Shown: positions 1-8,265 of the stretch, in pieces
How the letters are laid out: the number at the start of each line of letters is the position of its first letter
Position numbering within the stretch: position 1 is the stretch's first letter
Assembly (NCBI GenBank): GCA_023457715.1
Contig: JAEWKR010000092.1
Coordinates: 1-64,000 of the forward strand
DNA length: 64,000 nt
Direction: 5' to 3'
From: Verrucomicrobiota bacterium
GTDB lineage: Bacteria; Verrucomicrobiota; Verrucomicrobiia; Opitutales; Opitutaceae
The notes under the pieces: model-generated
What the model was told of the DNA's origin: nothing
The model's input: only the letters and a program-made list of their open reading frames with translations
The model's database searches: none
Translations under genes and position numbers: made by a program

Positions 1-81
1 TCAGGACGTGGACGAGGCTTGGCATGCAGCTCCGACGCAAGACCCGCGGTCCCGGGCAGGCAAGAGCAAGCGTGTCGAGCC

Positions 82-170
82 GATGCAGGATGCGGGATGC
101 GGGATGCGGATGCGGGATGCGGGATGCGGGATACAGGATACAGGATGCGGGATGCAGGATGCGGGATGCT
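82..170. repeat. Heptanucleotide tandem repeat, GATGCRG type
   Basis: About twelve head-to-tail 7-bp units (GATGCAG, GATGCGG, GATACAG) fill this stretch, with one unit shortened to 6 bp. A short opposite-strand remnant (GTATCCCGGATC) follows at 178-189. It lies beyond the cheW terminator. The same heptamer is used in the hairpin repeat near 62644. ORFs that cross it encode a repetitive Cys/Gly/Met/Arg peptide and are not credible genes. Positions 1-81 hold nothing I recognise. Confidence 0.9.
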
Positions 171-197
171 CGTCTCGTATCCCGGATCATTGGCCGC

Positions 198-229
198 AAA
201 AAGCCCGGCGCGCTTTCGCGGGCCGGGCT
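198..229 (-). terminator. Intrinsic terminator of cheW
   Basis: Read on the minus strand, an 8-bp GC-rich stem (AGCCCGGC / GCCGGGCT) with further pairing inside is followed directly by five T residues. It lies about 55 nt past the cheW stop codon, as expected for a rho-independent terminator. Confidence 0.8.
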
Positions 230-284
230 GGTTTGGCGTTACCGTCGTCCGGAAGTGACTCCGGGTTCGGGAAAGAGGAGGCGG

Positions 285-779
285 TCAGATCGCCTGGGAC
301 ATGGCCTGGACGGTGTCCGGGGCCACGACGCGGTCGATGTCGAGGAGGGTTTTCACGGCGCCCTTCACCTTGGCCATGCCGAGGATGTACTCGGTGTTGA
401 TCCGGGTGCCGAACTCGGGCGTCGGTTCGATCTCGTTGGCGGCGAGCGTCACGACCTCCTCGACGCTGTCGACGATGAGGCCCATCTGCACGGTGGCTTC
501 GCTGGGCAGCCGGACCTGGACCACCACGATGCAGGTGCGCTCCGCGAATTCGGCCTTCAGGCCGAACTTGACGCGCATGTCCACGATCGGAATCACCCGG
601 CCGCGGAGATTGATGACGCCTTTCACGAAGGCCGGCATCTGCGGCACCGGCGTGATCTTCTGCATCCGGATGATTTCACGGACCTTCAGCACGCCGATCC
701 CGTACGCTTCGTTTTCGAGCACGACGGTCAGGTACTTGCCGCTGAGGGTGGAAGAGGTGGAAGGTGCAGTGGTGGCCAT
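285..779 (-). CDS. cheW: Chemotaxis coupling protein CheW
   Basis: CheW is the cytoplasmic scaffold that couples chemoreceptors to the CheA kinase. The 164-residue product is a single CheW-like domain with the family signature INLRGRVIPIVDMR near residues 57-70 and a downstream LIVDSVEEV strand. I place the start at 779 because homology begins soon after and an AGGGAG tract lies about 10 nt upstream; a longer frame exists but its extra 53 residues do not look coding. It is divergent from cheA, transcribed from its own sigma28-like promoter and ends at an intrinsic terminator. The assignment is secure. Confidence 0.95.
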   Translation of the reverse strand: MATTAPSTSSTLSGKYLTVVLENEAYGIGVLKVREIIRMQKITPVPQMPAFVKGVINLRGRVIPIVDMRVKFGLKAEFAERTCIVVVQVRLPSEATVQMGLIVDSVEEVVTLAANEIEPTPEFGTRINTEYILGMAKVKGAVKTLLDIDRVVAPDTVQAMSQAI

Positions 780-846
780 GGCGATCGTGGCTCCCTGCGG
801 ACCGGACGCGACCACGCGCCGGGACGTAGCAGGGGCTACGTTGCCC

Positions 847-873
847 CAATCGGATCCCCGGGCGGGGACTTTA
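847..873 (-). promoter_or_regulatory. Sigma28 (FliA) type promoter for cheW
   Basis: On the minus strand TAAAGTCC, an 11-nt spacer and TCCGATTG match the flagellar sigma28 consensus TAAAGTTT-N11-GCCGATAA at six of eight and five of eight positions, including the cores TAAAG and CCGAT. Transcription would begin near 841, giving cheW a leader of about 60 nt. It shares the CCGATTG -10 form with the opposing cheA promoter. Confidence 0.7.
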
Positions 874-892
874 GCCTGACTGGAGAAAACGG

Positions 893-919
893 TAAACTTT
901 CGCGTCCGTGCACCGATTG
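893..919 (+). promoter_or_regulatory. Sigma28 (FliA) type promoter for cheA
   Basis: TAAACTTT, an 11-nt spacer and ACCGATTG match the sigma28 consensus at seven of eight and five of eight positions with exact spacing. The predicted start near 925 leaves about 25 nt before the cheA ATG, which includes an AGGA ribosome-binding sequence. fliA is encoded in the same window at 28871. Confidence 0.75.
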
Positions 920-949
920 AGAACCCGTCCCGGCGCACCCAGGAAAACC

Positions 950-3187
950 ATGCCCTTTTCTCCCTCCCAGATCGCCTCGCTTGAAGATGCCGCCAACCGC
1001 CTTGCGGCCGAATCGATCCTGGCCCAGCCCGGCCGCGACGAGGGGCTGGTCCCCGCGTACAGCCTGTTGACGGACCTGAAGGACAAGACGGCCGGGGATC
1101 CCGCGCTGTACGGCCCCGTGGCGGCGATGCAGGCGGATCTCGAGCGGCTGCTCGACGTCGCTCAGCCCTTTGACGCGGATACGCTGGGCCGGCTGCGCTC
1201 CCTCGTGGACTGGCTGCCCCTGGCTCTCGTGGCGATCAAGCGTGGCGACACGGTGCCCCAGGTCGGCGACAAACTCGCCAACCCCGAGGCGACGCCGGCG
1301 GACGCCGGTCACACCGACGAGATCCTCTCGCTGAACCTGGAGGAGAACCGCGAGCTGCTCACGGAGTTCTACGCCGAGTCGGTCGATCATCTGCAGCAGA
1401 TCGAGGCCGCGCTCCTGGCGCTTGACCAGGAGCCTGACAATCCCGAGGCGCTGGCTTCCATCTTCCGGTCGTTCCATACGATCAAGGGCAACGCGGGTTT
1501 CCTGGGCCTGGTGCCCATGCACATCCTGGCGCACGAGGTGGAGTCCCTGCTCGACCTGGCGCGCAACCACAGGCTGCGACTGAACGCGGCGATCATCACC
1601 GAGATTCTGCGCAGCCGGGACGCCCTGCAGCTGCTGATCCAGCAGGTGGCGGTGGCGCTCGAGAAAGGTCAGCTGCCCTCGCAGATCGTGCCCGTGCGGC
1701 ATTTGATCGAGGCGGTCAAGCGGGTTGCGGCCCAGCCGGACACCGCGCGGCCCGCCGAGGTGTTGAGTTTCGCGTCGGAGGAGCGCCCGGCGCCGGCGGC
1801 GCCATCCGTCCCGGCGGCCGCGGCGAGCGCATCCGTCGAGCCCCTTTACATCCCGCTCCCCACGAACCCGGCCGCGGATCTGGCGGGAGCGACGCCCGGT
1901 GAACCCGCGCCGGTGATTCCTTTCGGCGCGGACGCCGTGAAGGGCGAAAAGGCCCCTGCGACCAACGGGGCCGCCGACCGCAAAGCGCCCGCCAACGGGC
2001 CGGCGAATCCGGCTGCGGCCAAGGTAGGCGCGAGCGCGACCGTCCGGGTGAACACGGAGAAACTCGATTCGTTGATGGATGTGGTGGGCGAACTGGTGAT
2101 CGTGCAGAGCCAGCTGGTGGAATCGGCCCGGCAGGAGGGGAGCGCCAACGCCACCCTGCAGCGGAATGTCGCGCAGCTGGGCCGGATCACGAAGGAACTG
2201 CAGTCGACGGCGATGTCGCTGCGGATGATTCCGATCAAACCCACGTTCCAGAAGATGGAGCGGCTGGCGCGCGACCTCGCCCGTGACTTCGGCAAGAAGG
2301 TGGCGTTCGTCACCAGCGGCGAAGACACGGAATTGGATCGCACGGTGGTCGAGGAGATCGGCGATCCGCTCGTGCACATGGTGCGGAACGCGCTGGATCA
2401 CGGGCTCGAGCGCGCGGCGGATCGGGTCGCCGCCGGCAAGTCCGAAGCGGGCACGCTGCATCTCAAGGCGTATCACCAGGGCAGCAACATCGTGATCGAG
2501 CTGCAGGACGACGGCCGCGGCATCGATCCGGAGAAGATTTACCGCAAGGCGGTGGAGCGGGGCATGTTCCCGGATGGCACCCAGCTCTCGCGCGAGGAGA
2601 CGCTGGCGCTCGTTTTTGCCCCCGGCTTTTCGACCGCGGAGAAAATCACGGCGGTGTCCGGCCGCGGGGTCGGCATGGATGTCGTGAAGCGCAACATCGA
2701 GAAGCTGCGGGGGAAGATCGAGATCGTGTCGGAGGTGGGCGCGGGTTCCACCTTCAAGATCAAGCTTCCGCTGACCATGGCGATCATCGACGGCCTGGTC
2801 GTGAGGGTGGGCGAGGATCGCTTCATTCTCCCCAGCACCTCGGTGCAGATGGCGCTGCGTCCGCGGCGCGAGAACATCACGACGGTGCACGGGAAGGGCG
2901 AACTCCTGGACCTGCGCGGCAAGTTTGTGCCGATCCATCGCCTGCACCGGCGGTTCAACATCGAGGCGGAGGCGACCAATCCCTGGGAGGGAATCATTGT
3001 CATCGTCGAGAATTCGGGCAAGATCTCCGCCCTGCTCGTCGACGAAATGGTCAGCAAACAGGAGGTCGTGATCAAAAATCTCGGGGCTTTCATGCAGAAC
3101 TTGCCTGGGGTGGCCGGGGGAGCCATTCTCGGCGACGGCAATATCGCGTTGATTCTTGATCCAGGTTCGCTACTCAACGCGGCCTGA
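950..3187 (+). CDS. cheA: Chemotaxis histidine kinase CheA
   Basis: CheA autophosphorylates in response to receptors and passes phosphate to CheY and CheB. The 745-residue protein has an HPt domain with phospho-acceptor His176 (FHTIKGNAGF), a Pro/Ala-rich linker at about 255-360, a dimerisation helix pair, a HATPase domain with the N-box HMVRNALDHG near 476 and a GRGVGMDVVK box near 570, and a C-terminal CheW-like domain. About 115 residues precede the HPt domain, which is unusual, and no separate P2 domain is evident. ATG 950 is chosen because AGGA lies 7 nt upstream and a sigma28-type promoter precedes it. HDOD gene 3200 follows after 12 nt. Confidence 0.96.
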   Translation: MPFSPSQIASLEDAANRLAAESILAQPGRDEGLVPAYSLLTDLKDKTAGDPALYGPVAAMQADLERLLDVAQPFDADTLGRLRSLVDWLPLALVAIKRGDTVPQVGDKLANPEATPADAGHTDEILSLNLEENRELLTEFYAESVDHLQQIEAALLALDQEPDNPEALASIFRSFHTIKGNAGFLGLVPMHILAHEVESLLDLARNHRLRLNAAIITEILRSRDALQLLIQQVAVALEKGQLPSQIVPVRHLIEAVKRVAAQPDTARPAEVLSFASEERPAPAAPSVPAAAASASVEPLYIPLPTNPAADLAGATPGEPAPVIPFGADAVKGEKAPATNGAADRKAPANGPANPAAAKVGASATVRVNTEKLDSLMDVVGELVIVQSQLVESARQEGSANATLQRNVAQLGRITKELQSTAMSLRMIPIKPTFQKMERLARDLARDFGKKVAFVTSGEDTELDRTVVEEIGDPLVHMVRNALDHGLERAADRVAAGKSEAGTLHLKAYHQGSNIVIELQDDGRGIDPEKIYRKAVERGMFPDGTQLSREETLALVFAPGFSTAEKITAVSGRGVGMDVVKRNIEKLRGKIEIVSEVGAGSTFKIKLPLTMAIIDGLVVRVGEDRFILPSTSVQMALRPRRENITTVHGKGELLDLRGKFVPIHRLHRRFNIEAEATNPWEGIIVIVENSGKISALLVDEMVSKQEVVIKNLGAFMQNLPGVAGGAILGDGNIALILDPGSLLNAA

Positions 3188-3199
3188 CGCCGTCTTTCC

Positions 3200-4069
3200 G
3201 TGTCTTTTACTCCACCTCCCAGCCTTGAGCAGGTTTGCGACCGCGCGTTGCGACTCCCGTGTTCGCCCGCGCTGTTGCCCCGGCTGACGGCGGTGCTGGT
3301 GTCGAACGAAAGCAGCGCGGACGAGATCGCCGATATCATCAAACTCGATGCCTCGCTGGCGACGGCGACCCTGCGCCTCGCCAACTCCGCGTTTTTCGCC
3401 AGCGTTCCCGTTGAAACCATCAGCGACGCGGTGGTGCGGCTGGGCCAGCGGGAACTCTACCGGCTGGCCGCGCTGGCGCTGGTGAGCCGGTGGGAAGCGG
3501 TCTCCTCGAACGGGGAGCCCGGTGATTTCTGCCGTCATGCTCTTTGCACGGCCCTGGCAGCCGAGGTGCTGGCGGAAACGAGCGAACGCGTGGACCCGCA
3601 GGCCGCCTACACGGCCGGTCTGGTGTGCGATCTGGGCAAGCTGGCGGTCGCGCACGCGTGCGCCCCCTATTTCCCCGCCATCCGCGCCCATGTGGCGTCA
3701 CGCGGCGGCTCCTGGGCGCAGGGCGAGTACGAGGTTCTTGGGTACACGCACTCCGACGTGGCCGCCAAACTGCTGGCGGCGTGGAGCTTCCCGCCGGTTC
3801 TGACCGCGGCGGTCGAATTTTGCGAGCGTCCGCGCCAGGGCCGCACCGATGCGCTGCCGATGCTGGCGCACCTGCATGCCGGCAAGTACATCGCGACCTC
3901 GTTCGGGCCGGGCGTGGCCGAGGAAGGTTTCCTGTTCGAACTCGATTCCGCCTTCCTCGTGGAGTGGGGGTTCACGCCCGAGCTGCTGCAGGAAACGATG
4001 GCCATCGTCCACGATCGCGCGAAGCAGCGGCTGCAGCACAAACTGACGCACGGGACGGTGACGTTTTGA
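3200..4069 (+). CDS. HDOD-domain signalling protein
   Basis: This 289-residue protein starts with GTG 12 nt after cheA and is probably cotranscribed with it. Residues of about 15-210 form an HDOD domain, a helical relative of the HD fold that usually lacks metal-binding catalytic residues; the IIKLDASLATATLRLANSA stretch and a later VRLGQRELYRLA helix are typical. Such proteins often accompany chemotaxis or c-di-GMP systems as interaction modules. The exact partner is not known. Its position suggests a role in CheA signalling or flagellar control, which is inference. Confidence 0.85.
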   Translation: MSFTPPPSLEQVCDRALRLPCSPALLPRLTAVLVSNESSADEIADIIKLDASLATATLRLANSAFFASVPVETISDAVVRLGQRELYRLAALALVSRWEAVSSNGEPGDFCRHALCTALAAEVLAETSERVDPQAAYTAGLVCDLGKLAVAHACAPYFPAIRAHVASRGGSWAQGEYEVLGYTHSDVAAKLLAAWSFPPVLTAAVEFCERPRQGRTDALPMLAHLHAGKYIATSFGPGVAEEGFLFELDSAFLVEWGFTPELLQETMAIVHDRAKQRLQHKLTHGTVTF

Positions 4070-4102
4070 CGCCGCTGAGCCGCTGGGCGGCGAGGCGGTG
4101 AG

Positions 4103-4170
4103 GCGGCTTCGCCGCGATTTCAGATTTCAGATTTCAAATTTCAGATGAGCTGAAATTTGAAATCTGAAAT
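4103..4170. repeat. Heptad repeat with perfect 21-bp hairpin between convergent genes
   Basis: A small triloop hairpin (GCGGC-TTC-GCCGC, 4103-4115) precedes four heptads ATTTCAG, ATTTCAG, ATTTCAA, ATTTCAG (4117-4144). After a 5-nt loop come the three reverse-complement units CTGAAAT, TTGAAAT, CTGAAAT (4150-4170), so 21 bp pair without mismatch. It sits between the HDOD stop and the cheD stop and could terminate transcription from both sides. A GC-rich 7-bp pattern (GGCGGTG, AGGCGGC) precedes it at about 4075-4107. Confidence 0.9.
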
Positions 4171-4173
4171 TCC

Positions 4174-4695
4174 TCAGCTCAGGATCGAGAACGTGTCGAT
4201 CTGATGCGGCGTCTTGAGCGTGATGTCGCCGGTGGCGATATTCAGGTGGACGGTGCGGTTGATCGTGCCGCGGAGCGAGGAGCGACGGACGGTGAAACCC
4301 TGGCGGCCGAGGTAGTCGTCGCACGCCTGGATGTTGCGTTCCCCGATCCGGAACATGTCGGCATCGCAGAGCACGTTGGCGCCACCCGCCAGGAAGAGAT
4401 GCATCCGGCCCGGGTCGGCGCGCACGCCCTGCAGCGAACGAAAGAGGAGGGGGAGCCCGGTGTCGGCGAACATCGCCGGCTGGTTCTGGGCCTTCACGGG
4501 GGAGATGCTGGAATCCGGCAGCATCAGATGCAGCAGTCCACCGGCCCGTGCCACCGGATCGTAGACCACCACCGCGACGCACGAACCGAGCGCGTAGGTG
4601 CTGAGCGTGATCTGGGGATTGTTGGACACACCCATGTCTCCGACGCCGACGACGACGCGTTGGGCAAACAACGCGGATATGCTGGGTGAACCCAT
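4174..4695 (-). CDS. cheD: Chemoreceptor glutamine deamidase CheD
   Basis: CheD deamidates glutamines on chemoreceptors and tunes adaptation. The 173-residue product has the family core: LGSCVAVVVYD with the catalytic Cys near residue 39, GGLLHLMLPDS with the His near 55, and the later GGAN segment. Length is normal for CheD. It is the last gene of the minus-strand cheR-cheB-HD regulator-cheD operon, 37 nt after its neighbour, and ends next to a perfect hairpin. No cheC is seen in the window, so any CheC partner is elsewhere or absent. Confidence 0.93.
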   Translation of the reverse strand: MGSPSISALFAQRVVVGVGDMGVSNNPQITLSTYALGSCVAVVVYDPVARAGGLLHLMLPDSSISPVKAQNQPAMFADTGLPLLFRSLQGVRADPGRMHLFLAGGANVLCDADMFRIGERNIQACDDYLGRQGFTVRRSSLRGTINRTVHLNIATGDITLKTPHQIDTFSILS

Positions 4696-4732
4696 GCGGG
4701 AGGAGAAGGGGAGGGACGGCGATCAGCCGACG

Positions 4733-6055
4733 TTAGATGTAGACGAGCAGGCGCTGGCTGATCGGGGTGGTCTTGTCGTGGCTGCGAATCTTGGCGATCG
4801 TCATGCTGCTGAGCGGCTGGCCTTCACCGACGAGGAGCAGCCCGTGCGGGCTGTAGATGCCGTTCGCCAGGACCATGCCCGGTTGCAGGTCGTCCAGCAT
4901 GATCTCGCGGACCTGGCGGGGCAGCTGCACGAGATTCGCGATCTTCAGGAAGAGACGGACCGCCTCCGGGTCGAATTCGGTGCCCGAACGGGCCAGCAGC
5001 GCGTCGATCGCGGCCGTGCGGGAGAGTCCCGACTCGACGTAGCTGACGGCCACGGCCAGGCAGCGCGCGGCCCAAGGGATCGAATGGCCCGACAGCCCGT
5101 CCGGGAAACCGCGGCCGTCGTAGCGCTCATGGTGCGCGCGAATCACCTCGCCCACATCCGGGCGCGGATCAACGAGGGAGGCCAGCGTCTGGCTGTAAAT
5201 GGGATGATTGTGCAGCATGCTCAGCTCACGCTCGGTCAGCTGGTCGCTCTTGGCCCGGAAGGCGCGGAGCATCTCCCGCGGCACCCCGATCAGTCCGAGG
5301 TCGCAGAGCCACGCCGCGGAGCGGATCGCATGGCGTTCCTCCGGCGTGAACTTGTCGGTGGCCGACATCTGGGTGGCGAGATCGACCAGGATCTTGGCCT
5401 GCCCGCCGAGGATCGGGTCAAAGGTGAAGAGGATGCGGCGGCACAGCTCGAGGGAGCTCTCGTAGTTCGCCGCAAGTTCCCGGTTGGCGGTGTCGAGACT
5501 CTGCCGCTGCTGTTCCAGGTCGCGCACCTTGGCCTCGAGCGCGGCGTTCGCCTCGCGCAATTGCGCGTTGAGCTGGTTCGTCTGCGCCTGCAGCGACTCG
5601 TTCACGGTGACGAGGTCGTAGCGCTGGGTCGCATTGCGGACGGTGGCGATGAGTTCCTCGCGCAGCCAGGGTTTGGCGATGAAACGGAAGATCTCCCCCT
5701 TGTTGATCGCATCCACGATCGTGGGGAGGGCGAGCACCGCGGTGATGAGGATGCGCGAGGCGTACGGCCGGACCTTGCGGCTCTCGATCAGGAAATCGAG
5801 GCCCATCATCTCGGGCATGCGCTGGTCGGAAATGATGACGGCAAAGTTCCGCTCCGCGAGGAGGGCCAGGGCCTTGAGCGGGCTGGTGCAGGCCACGACG
5901 GGGAAACCCTCGCGTTCGAGGGTGACCTTGAGGGCGGTGAGGACGACCGGCTCGTCATCGACGACCAGAATATCGCCGCGGACAGGCGCGCGGTTCGCGG
6001 ACGCCGAGGTGGGGGTCGGCGTCAGGGAGGTGGGCAGGGTGGGGGAGGCGATCAT
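4733..6055 (-). CDS. Response regulator with degenerate HD-GYP output domain
   Basis: The 440-residue protein has an N-terminal receiver domain (DILVVDDEPVV, with phospho-acceptor Asp in IISDQRMPEM), a coiled coil near residues 150-195, and an HD-GYP-like domain. HD-GYP enzymes hydrolyse c-di-GMP. The motif HHERYDGRGFP is present from His308, but the usual LHDIGKIG reads LCDLGLIG (Cys251-Asp252), and the first conserved His of the domain is also absent, so metal binding is doubtful. The start overlaps the cheB stop by 4 nt (ATGA), indicating translational coupling. It may bind c-di-GMP or act by protein contact; activity cannot be inferred. Confidence 0.88.
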   Translation of the reverse strand: MIASPTLPTSLTPTPTSASANRAPVRGDILVVDDEPVVLTALKVTLEREGFPVVACTSPLKALALLAERNFAVIISDQRMPEMMGLDFLIESRKVRPYASRILITAVLALPTIVDAINKGEIFRFIAKPWLREELIATVRNATQRYDLVTVNESLQAQTNQLNAQLREANAALEAKVRDLEQQRQSLDTANRELAANYESSLELCRRILFTFDPILGGQAKILVDLATQMSATDKFTPEERHAIRSAAWLCDLGLIGVPREMLRAFRAKSDQLTERELSMLHNHPIYSQTLASLVDPRPDVGEVIRAHHERYDGRGFPDGLSGHSIPWAARCLAVAVSYVESGLSRTAAIDALLARSGTEFDPEAVRLFLKIANLVQLPRQVREIMLDDLQPGMVLANGIYSPHGLLLVGEGQPLSSMTIAKIRSHDKTTPISQRLLVYI

Positions 6056-7215
6056 GGGCTCGTGGCGAATTCGGCGGATCGGGCAGGTCCGGCCGCTTCG
6101 CGGTGACGGATGAGAAAATCGGCGACGCGTTCCACGGGCAGCTGCCGTTGGGCGGCGCCGTTCTCCCACGCCGCACGCGGCATGCCATACACGACGCTCG
6201 TGGCCTCGTCCTGGGCGAAGGTGACAGCGCCGCGTTCCTTCAGCTTCAGGAGGCCCTCGGCGCCATCGCGTCCCATGCCCGTGAGGATGCCGGCGACGGC
6301 GTGGCCGCTGGGGACGCAGTCGGCGGCGGACTTGAACAGCAGATCGACCGCCGGCCGCTGGTGCCAGATCGCCGGGCCTCCGGTGACGCGCACCTGGTAG
6401 TGGTCGTGCATCCACTGGAGCATCATGTGGTAGTTCCCGGGTGCGATCAGCGCGAGCCCGGGATAGAGCCGGTCCCCGTCCACCGCTTCGCGAACCTCCA
6501 GTTCACAAAGTTCGTTGAGCCGGTCCGCGAACGTCTTGGAGAAAACGGGCGGGATGTGCTGCACGATGGCGATCCCGGGCAGGGTGCCCGGCAGGCGCTG
6601 CAGCACGGTCCGGAGGGCTTCGGTGCCGCCGGTGGAGGCGCCCAGCAGGATGATGTCCCGCGGATGGGTGCCGTGGGTTCCGGCGCGTGCCGCAGGAGGC
6701 GTGACGATCGGCCGGCGCACGGCGGTGCCGGCGAGTGCGGCGGGCGGTTCGCGGAGCTCCCCCTTGGGCGGCCGCGGCGCGGGCGGCGGTTCAGCGGCGG
6801 GAGTGAGCGCGCGACGCCAGCGGGAACCGCGCGTGGCCTTGATCCGTTCGATGAGCTGCGGGCCGAGGTCGCCGAAAGAGTAGGGGCCGCTCGGCTTGGC
6901 CAGGACGTCGAAGGCGCCGAGCCGGAGCGCATCCAGCGCGTAATGGGATCCCTTCTGGGTCAGCGAGCTCATGATGATCACGGGCATCGGTCGCTGCTCC
7001 ATGAGGATCTTGAGGAAAGTGAGCCCATCCATCCGCGGCATTTCGATGTCGAGGGTCAGGACATCGGGATTGAGCTTCAGCATCTTGTCCCGCGCGGCGT
7101 AGGGGTCGACGGCGGTGCCCACGACCTCGATGTCGGGGTCGTTCTGCAGGGCATCGCTGACCAGCTTCCGCACCATGGCGGAGTCGTCGACGATGAGGAC
7201 GCGGATGGGTGGCAT
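6052..7215 (-). CDS. cheB: Protein-glutamate methylesterase CheB
   Basis: CheB removes methyl groups from chemoreceptors when phosphorylated by CheA. The 387-residue product has a receiver domain (phospho-acceptor Asp56 in LTLDIEMPRMDG), a linker of about 40 Pro/Ala-rich residues, and a methylesterase domain with the catalytic triad contexts LGASTGGTEAL (Ser), QHIPPVFSKTFADRL (His) and GILTGMGRDGAEG (Asp). It starts 6 nt after cheR and its stop overlaps the next gene. The assignment is secure. Confidence 0.96.
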   Translation of the reverse strand: MPPIRVLIVDDSAMVRKLVSDALQNDPDIEVVGTAVDPYAARDKMLKLNPDVLTLDIEMPRMDGLTFLKILMEQRPMPVIIMSSLTQKGSHYALDALRLGAFDVLAKPSGPYSFGDLGPQLIERIKATRGSRWRRALTPAAEPPPAPRPPKGELREPPAALAGTAVRRPIVTPPAARAGTHGTHPRDIILLGASTGGTEALRTVLQRLPGTLPGIAIVQHIPPVFSKTFADRLNELCELEVREAVDGDRLYPGLALIAPGNYHMMLQWMHDHYQVRVTGGPAIWHQRPAVDLLFKSAADCVPSGHAVAGILTGMGRDGAEGLLKLKERGAVTFAQDEATSVVYGMPRAAWENGAAQRQLPVERVADFLIRHREAAGPARSAEFATSP

Positions 7216-7221
7216 TTACGC

Positions 7222-8043
7222 TCAGGAGGTAAAAGGTTTCCGGTAGATCGCCGGCTTGATGGGCTGAAGGGTGTGCCGCATCTGGGTCAGGCTCTCCGAA
7301 TGCCCGACAAACAGGTAGCCGCCCGGGGCCAGCCGGTGCGAGAGGCGGCGGACCAACTCATCCTGCGTCGCCCGGTCGAAATAAATCATCACGTTGCGAC
7401 AAAAGATCACGTGAAAGGGCTCCCGGAACGGCGGCTCTCCCTCCAGCAGGTTCAGGTGACGGAACGTGACGCGGTCCTGGAGCGCGGGCTTGACCCGGTA
7501 CATTCCATCCTGAGGGCCATAGCCCCGCTGAAAATGCTGACGCAGGGTCTCGCGCGGCACCCGGGCCACGGCCTCGGCGGTGTAGATGCCGGTCGCAGCC
7601 TTCGCGAGCACCTTGCGGGAGATGTCCGTCGCCTCGATCTGCCACGGAAACGTCCCCATGGTCTCGGCCAGCGTCATCGCAATCGTGAAGGGCTCCTCGC
7701 CGGTTGAGCAGGCCGCGCTCCAGACGCGAAAGGAAGACCAGCGTTCGCCGCGGCCCCGGACGAGGACATCGGGGACGATTTGGTGGCGGAGAAAGTCGAA
7801 ATGCGCCGACTCCCGGAAAAAGAAGGTGTGGTTGGTGGAGATCGCATCGATGAGGTGGCCCAACTCCTCTTCGGCCCCGGGCTTCTGAAGCAGCTGGCAG
7901 TAGTCGCCCACACTCGCCAACTTGGTCGCACGCAAGCGCTTACCCAGCCGCGCGTTGACAAGCTGACGCTTGTCCGGGCTGAGGTTGATGCGACTGCGTT
8001 CGTAAACCAGATGGCGGATGAAATCGAACTCGCTGTCCCTCAT
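7222..8043 (-). CDS. cheR: Chemotaxis protein methyltransferase CheR
   Basis: CheR methylates receptor glutamates using S-adenosylmethionine. The 273-residue protein has an N-terminal helical domain and a SAM-binding domain with WSAACSTGEEPFTIAM, an ATDIS strand and the FCRNVMIYF motif typical of CheR. I chose ATG 8043 because homology begins there and AAGGAA lies about 8 nt upstream; a much longer upstream frame is not supported. It heads the minus-strand cheR-cheB-HD regulator-cheD operon, divergent from flgB. Confidence 0.95.
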   Translation of the reverse strand: MRDSEFDFIRHLVYERSRINLSPDKRQLVNARLGKRLRATKLASVGDYCQLLQKPGAEEELGHLIDAISTNHTFFFRESAHFDFLRHQIVPDVLVRGRGERWSSFRVWSAACSTGEEPFTIAMTLAETMGTFPWQIEATDISRKVLAKAATGIYTAEAVARVPRETLRQHFQRGYGPQDGMYRVKPALQDRVTFRHLNLLEGEPPFREPFHVIFCRNVMIYFDRATQDELVRRLSHRLAPGGYLFVGHSESLTQMRHTLQPIKPAIYRKPFTS

Positions 8044-8060
8044 GAAGAAATTCCTTCGTG

Positions 8061-8068
8061 TTATCGGC
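8061..8068 (-). promoter_or_regulatory. Possible sigma28 -10 element before cheR
   Basis: The minus strand reads GCCGATAA, an exact match to the sigma28 -10 consensus, 18 nt upstream of the cheR ATG. The expected -35 region at 11-nt spacing (TCCATTCG) is a poor match, and the predicted start would fall inside the ribosome-binding sequence. It may be chance. Confidence 0.3.
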
Positions 8069-8237
8069 ACGAACGGCCGCGAATGGAGCTTCGAGTTTGG
8101 GGATTCCGTCATCCTGCCGGCCGCTGATCCGGCCTGGCGTCCCGCCACCCGGCAAATTCTTCCCGGTCGTGGCCAAGCCCGACAAGTATATGCATAGACT
8201 GCGTTGAATGAGGGTCTTGCGTCTGGATTAACCCCTA

Positions 8238-8254
8238 TGGCATCCGGTTTGCTT
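8238..8254 (+). promoter_or_regulatory. Sigma54 (-24/-12) promoter before flgB
   Basis: TGGCAT, 5 nt and TTGCTT place GG and GC exactly 10 nt apart, as sigma54 requires. Transcription 12 nt after the -12 C would start near 8264, two nt before the flgB ATG at 8266. The GGAAGG tract at 8255-8260 would then lie outside the transcript. The motif closely resembles those before flhB and flgF. Confidence 0.65.
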
Positions 8255-8265
8255 GGAAGGGGGAT

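Noticed and set aside
1..81. Possible end of a gene at the left edge
   Set aside because: No frame shows a recognisable C terminus, and the stretch is too short to judge.
8..400. ORF reading through the GATGCRG repeat with Cys/Gly/Met runs
   Set aside because: Its sequence is a direct translation of tandem heptamers in one frame; no start signal or family supports it.
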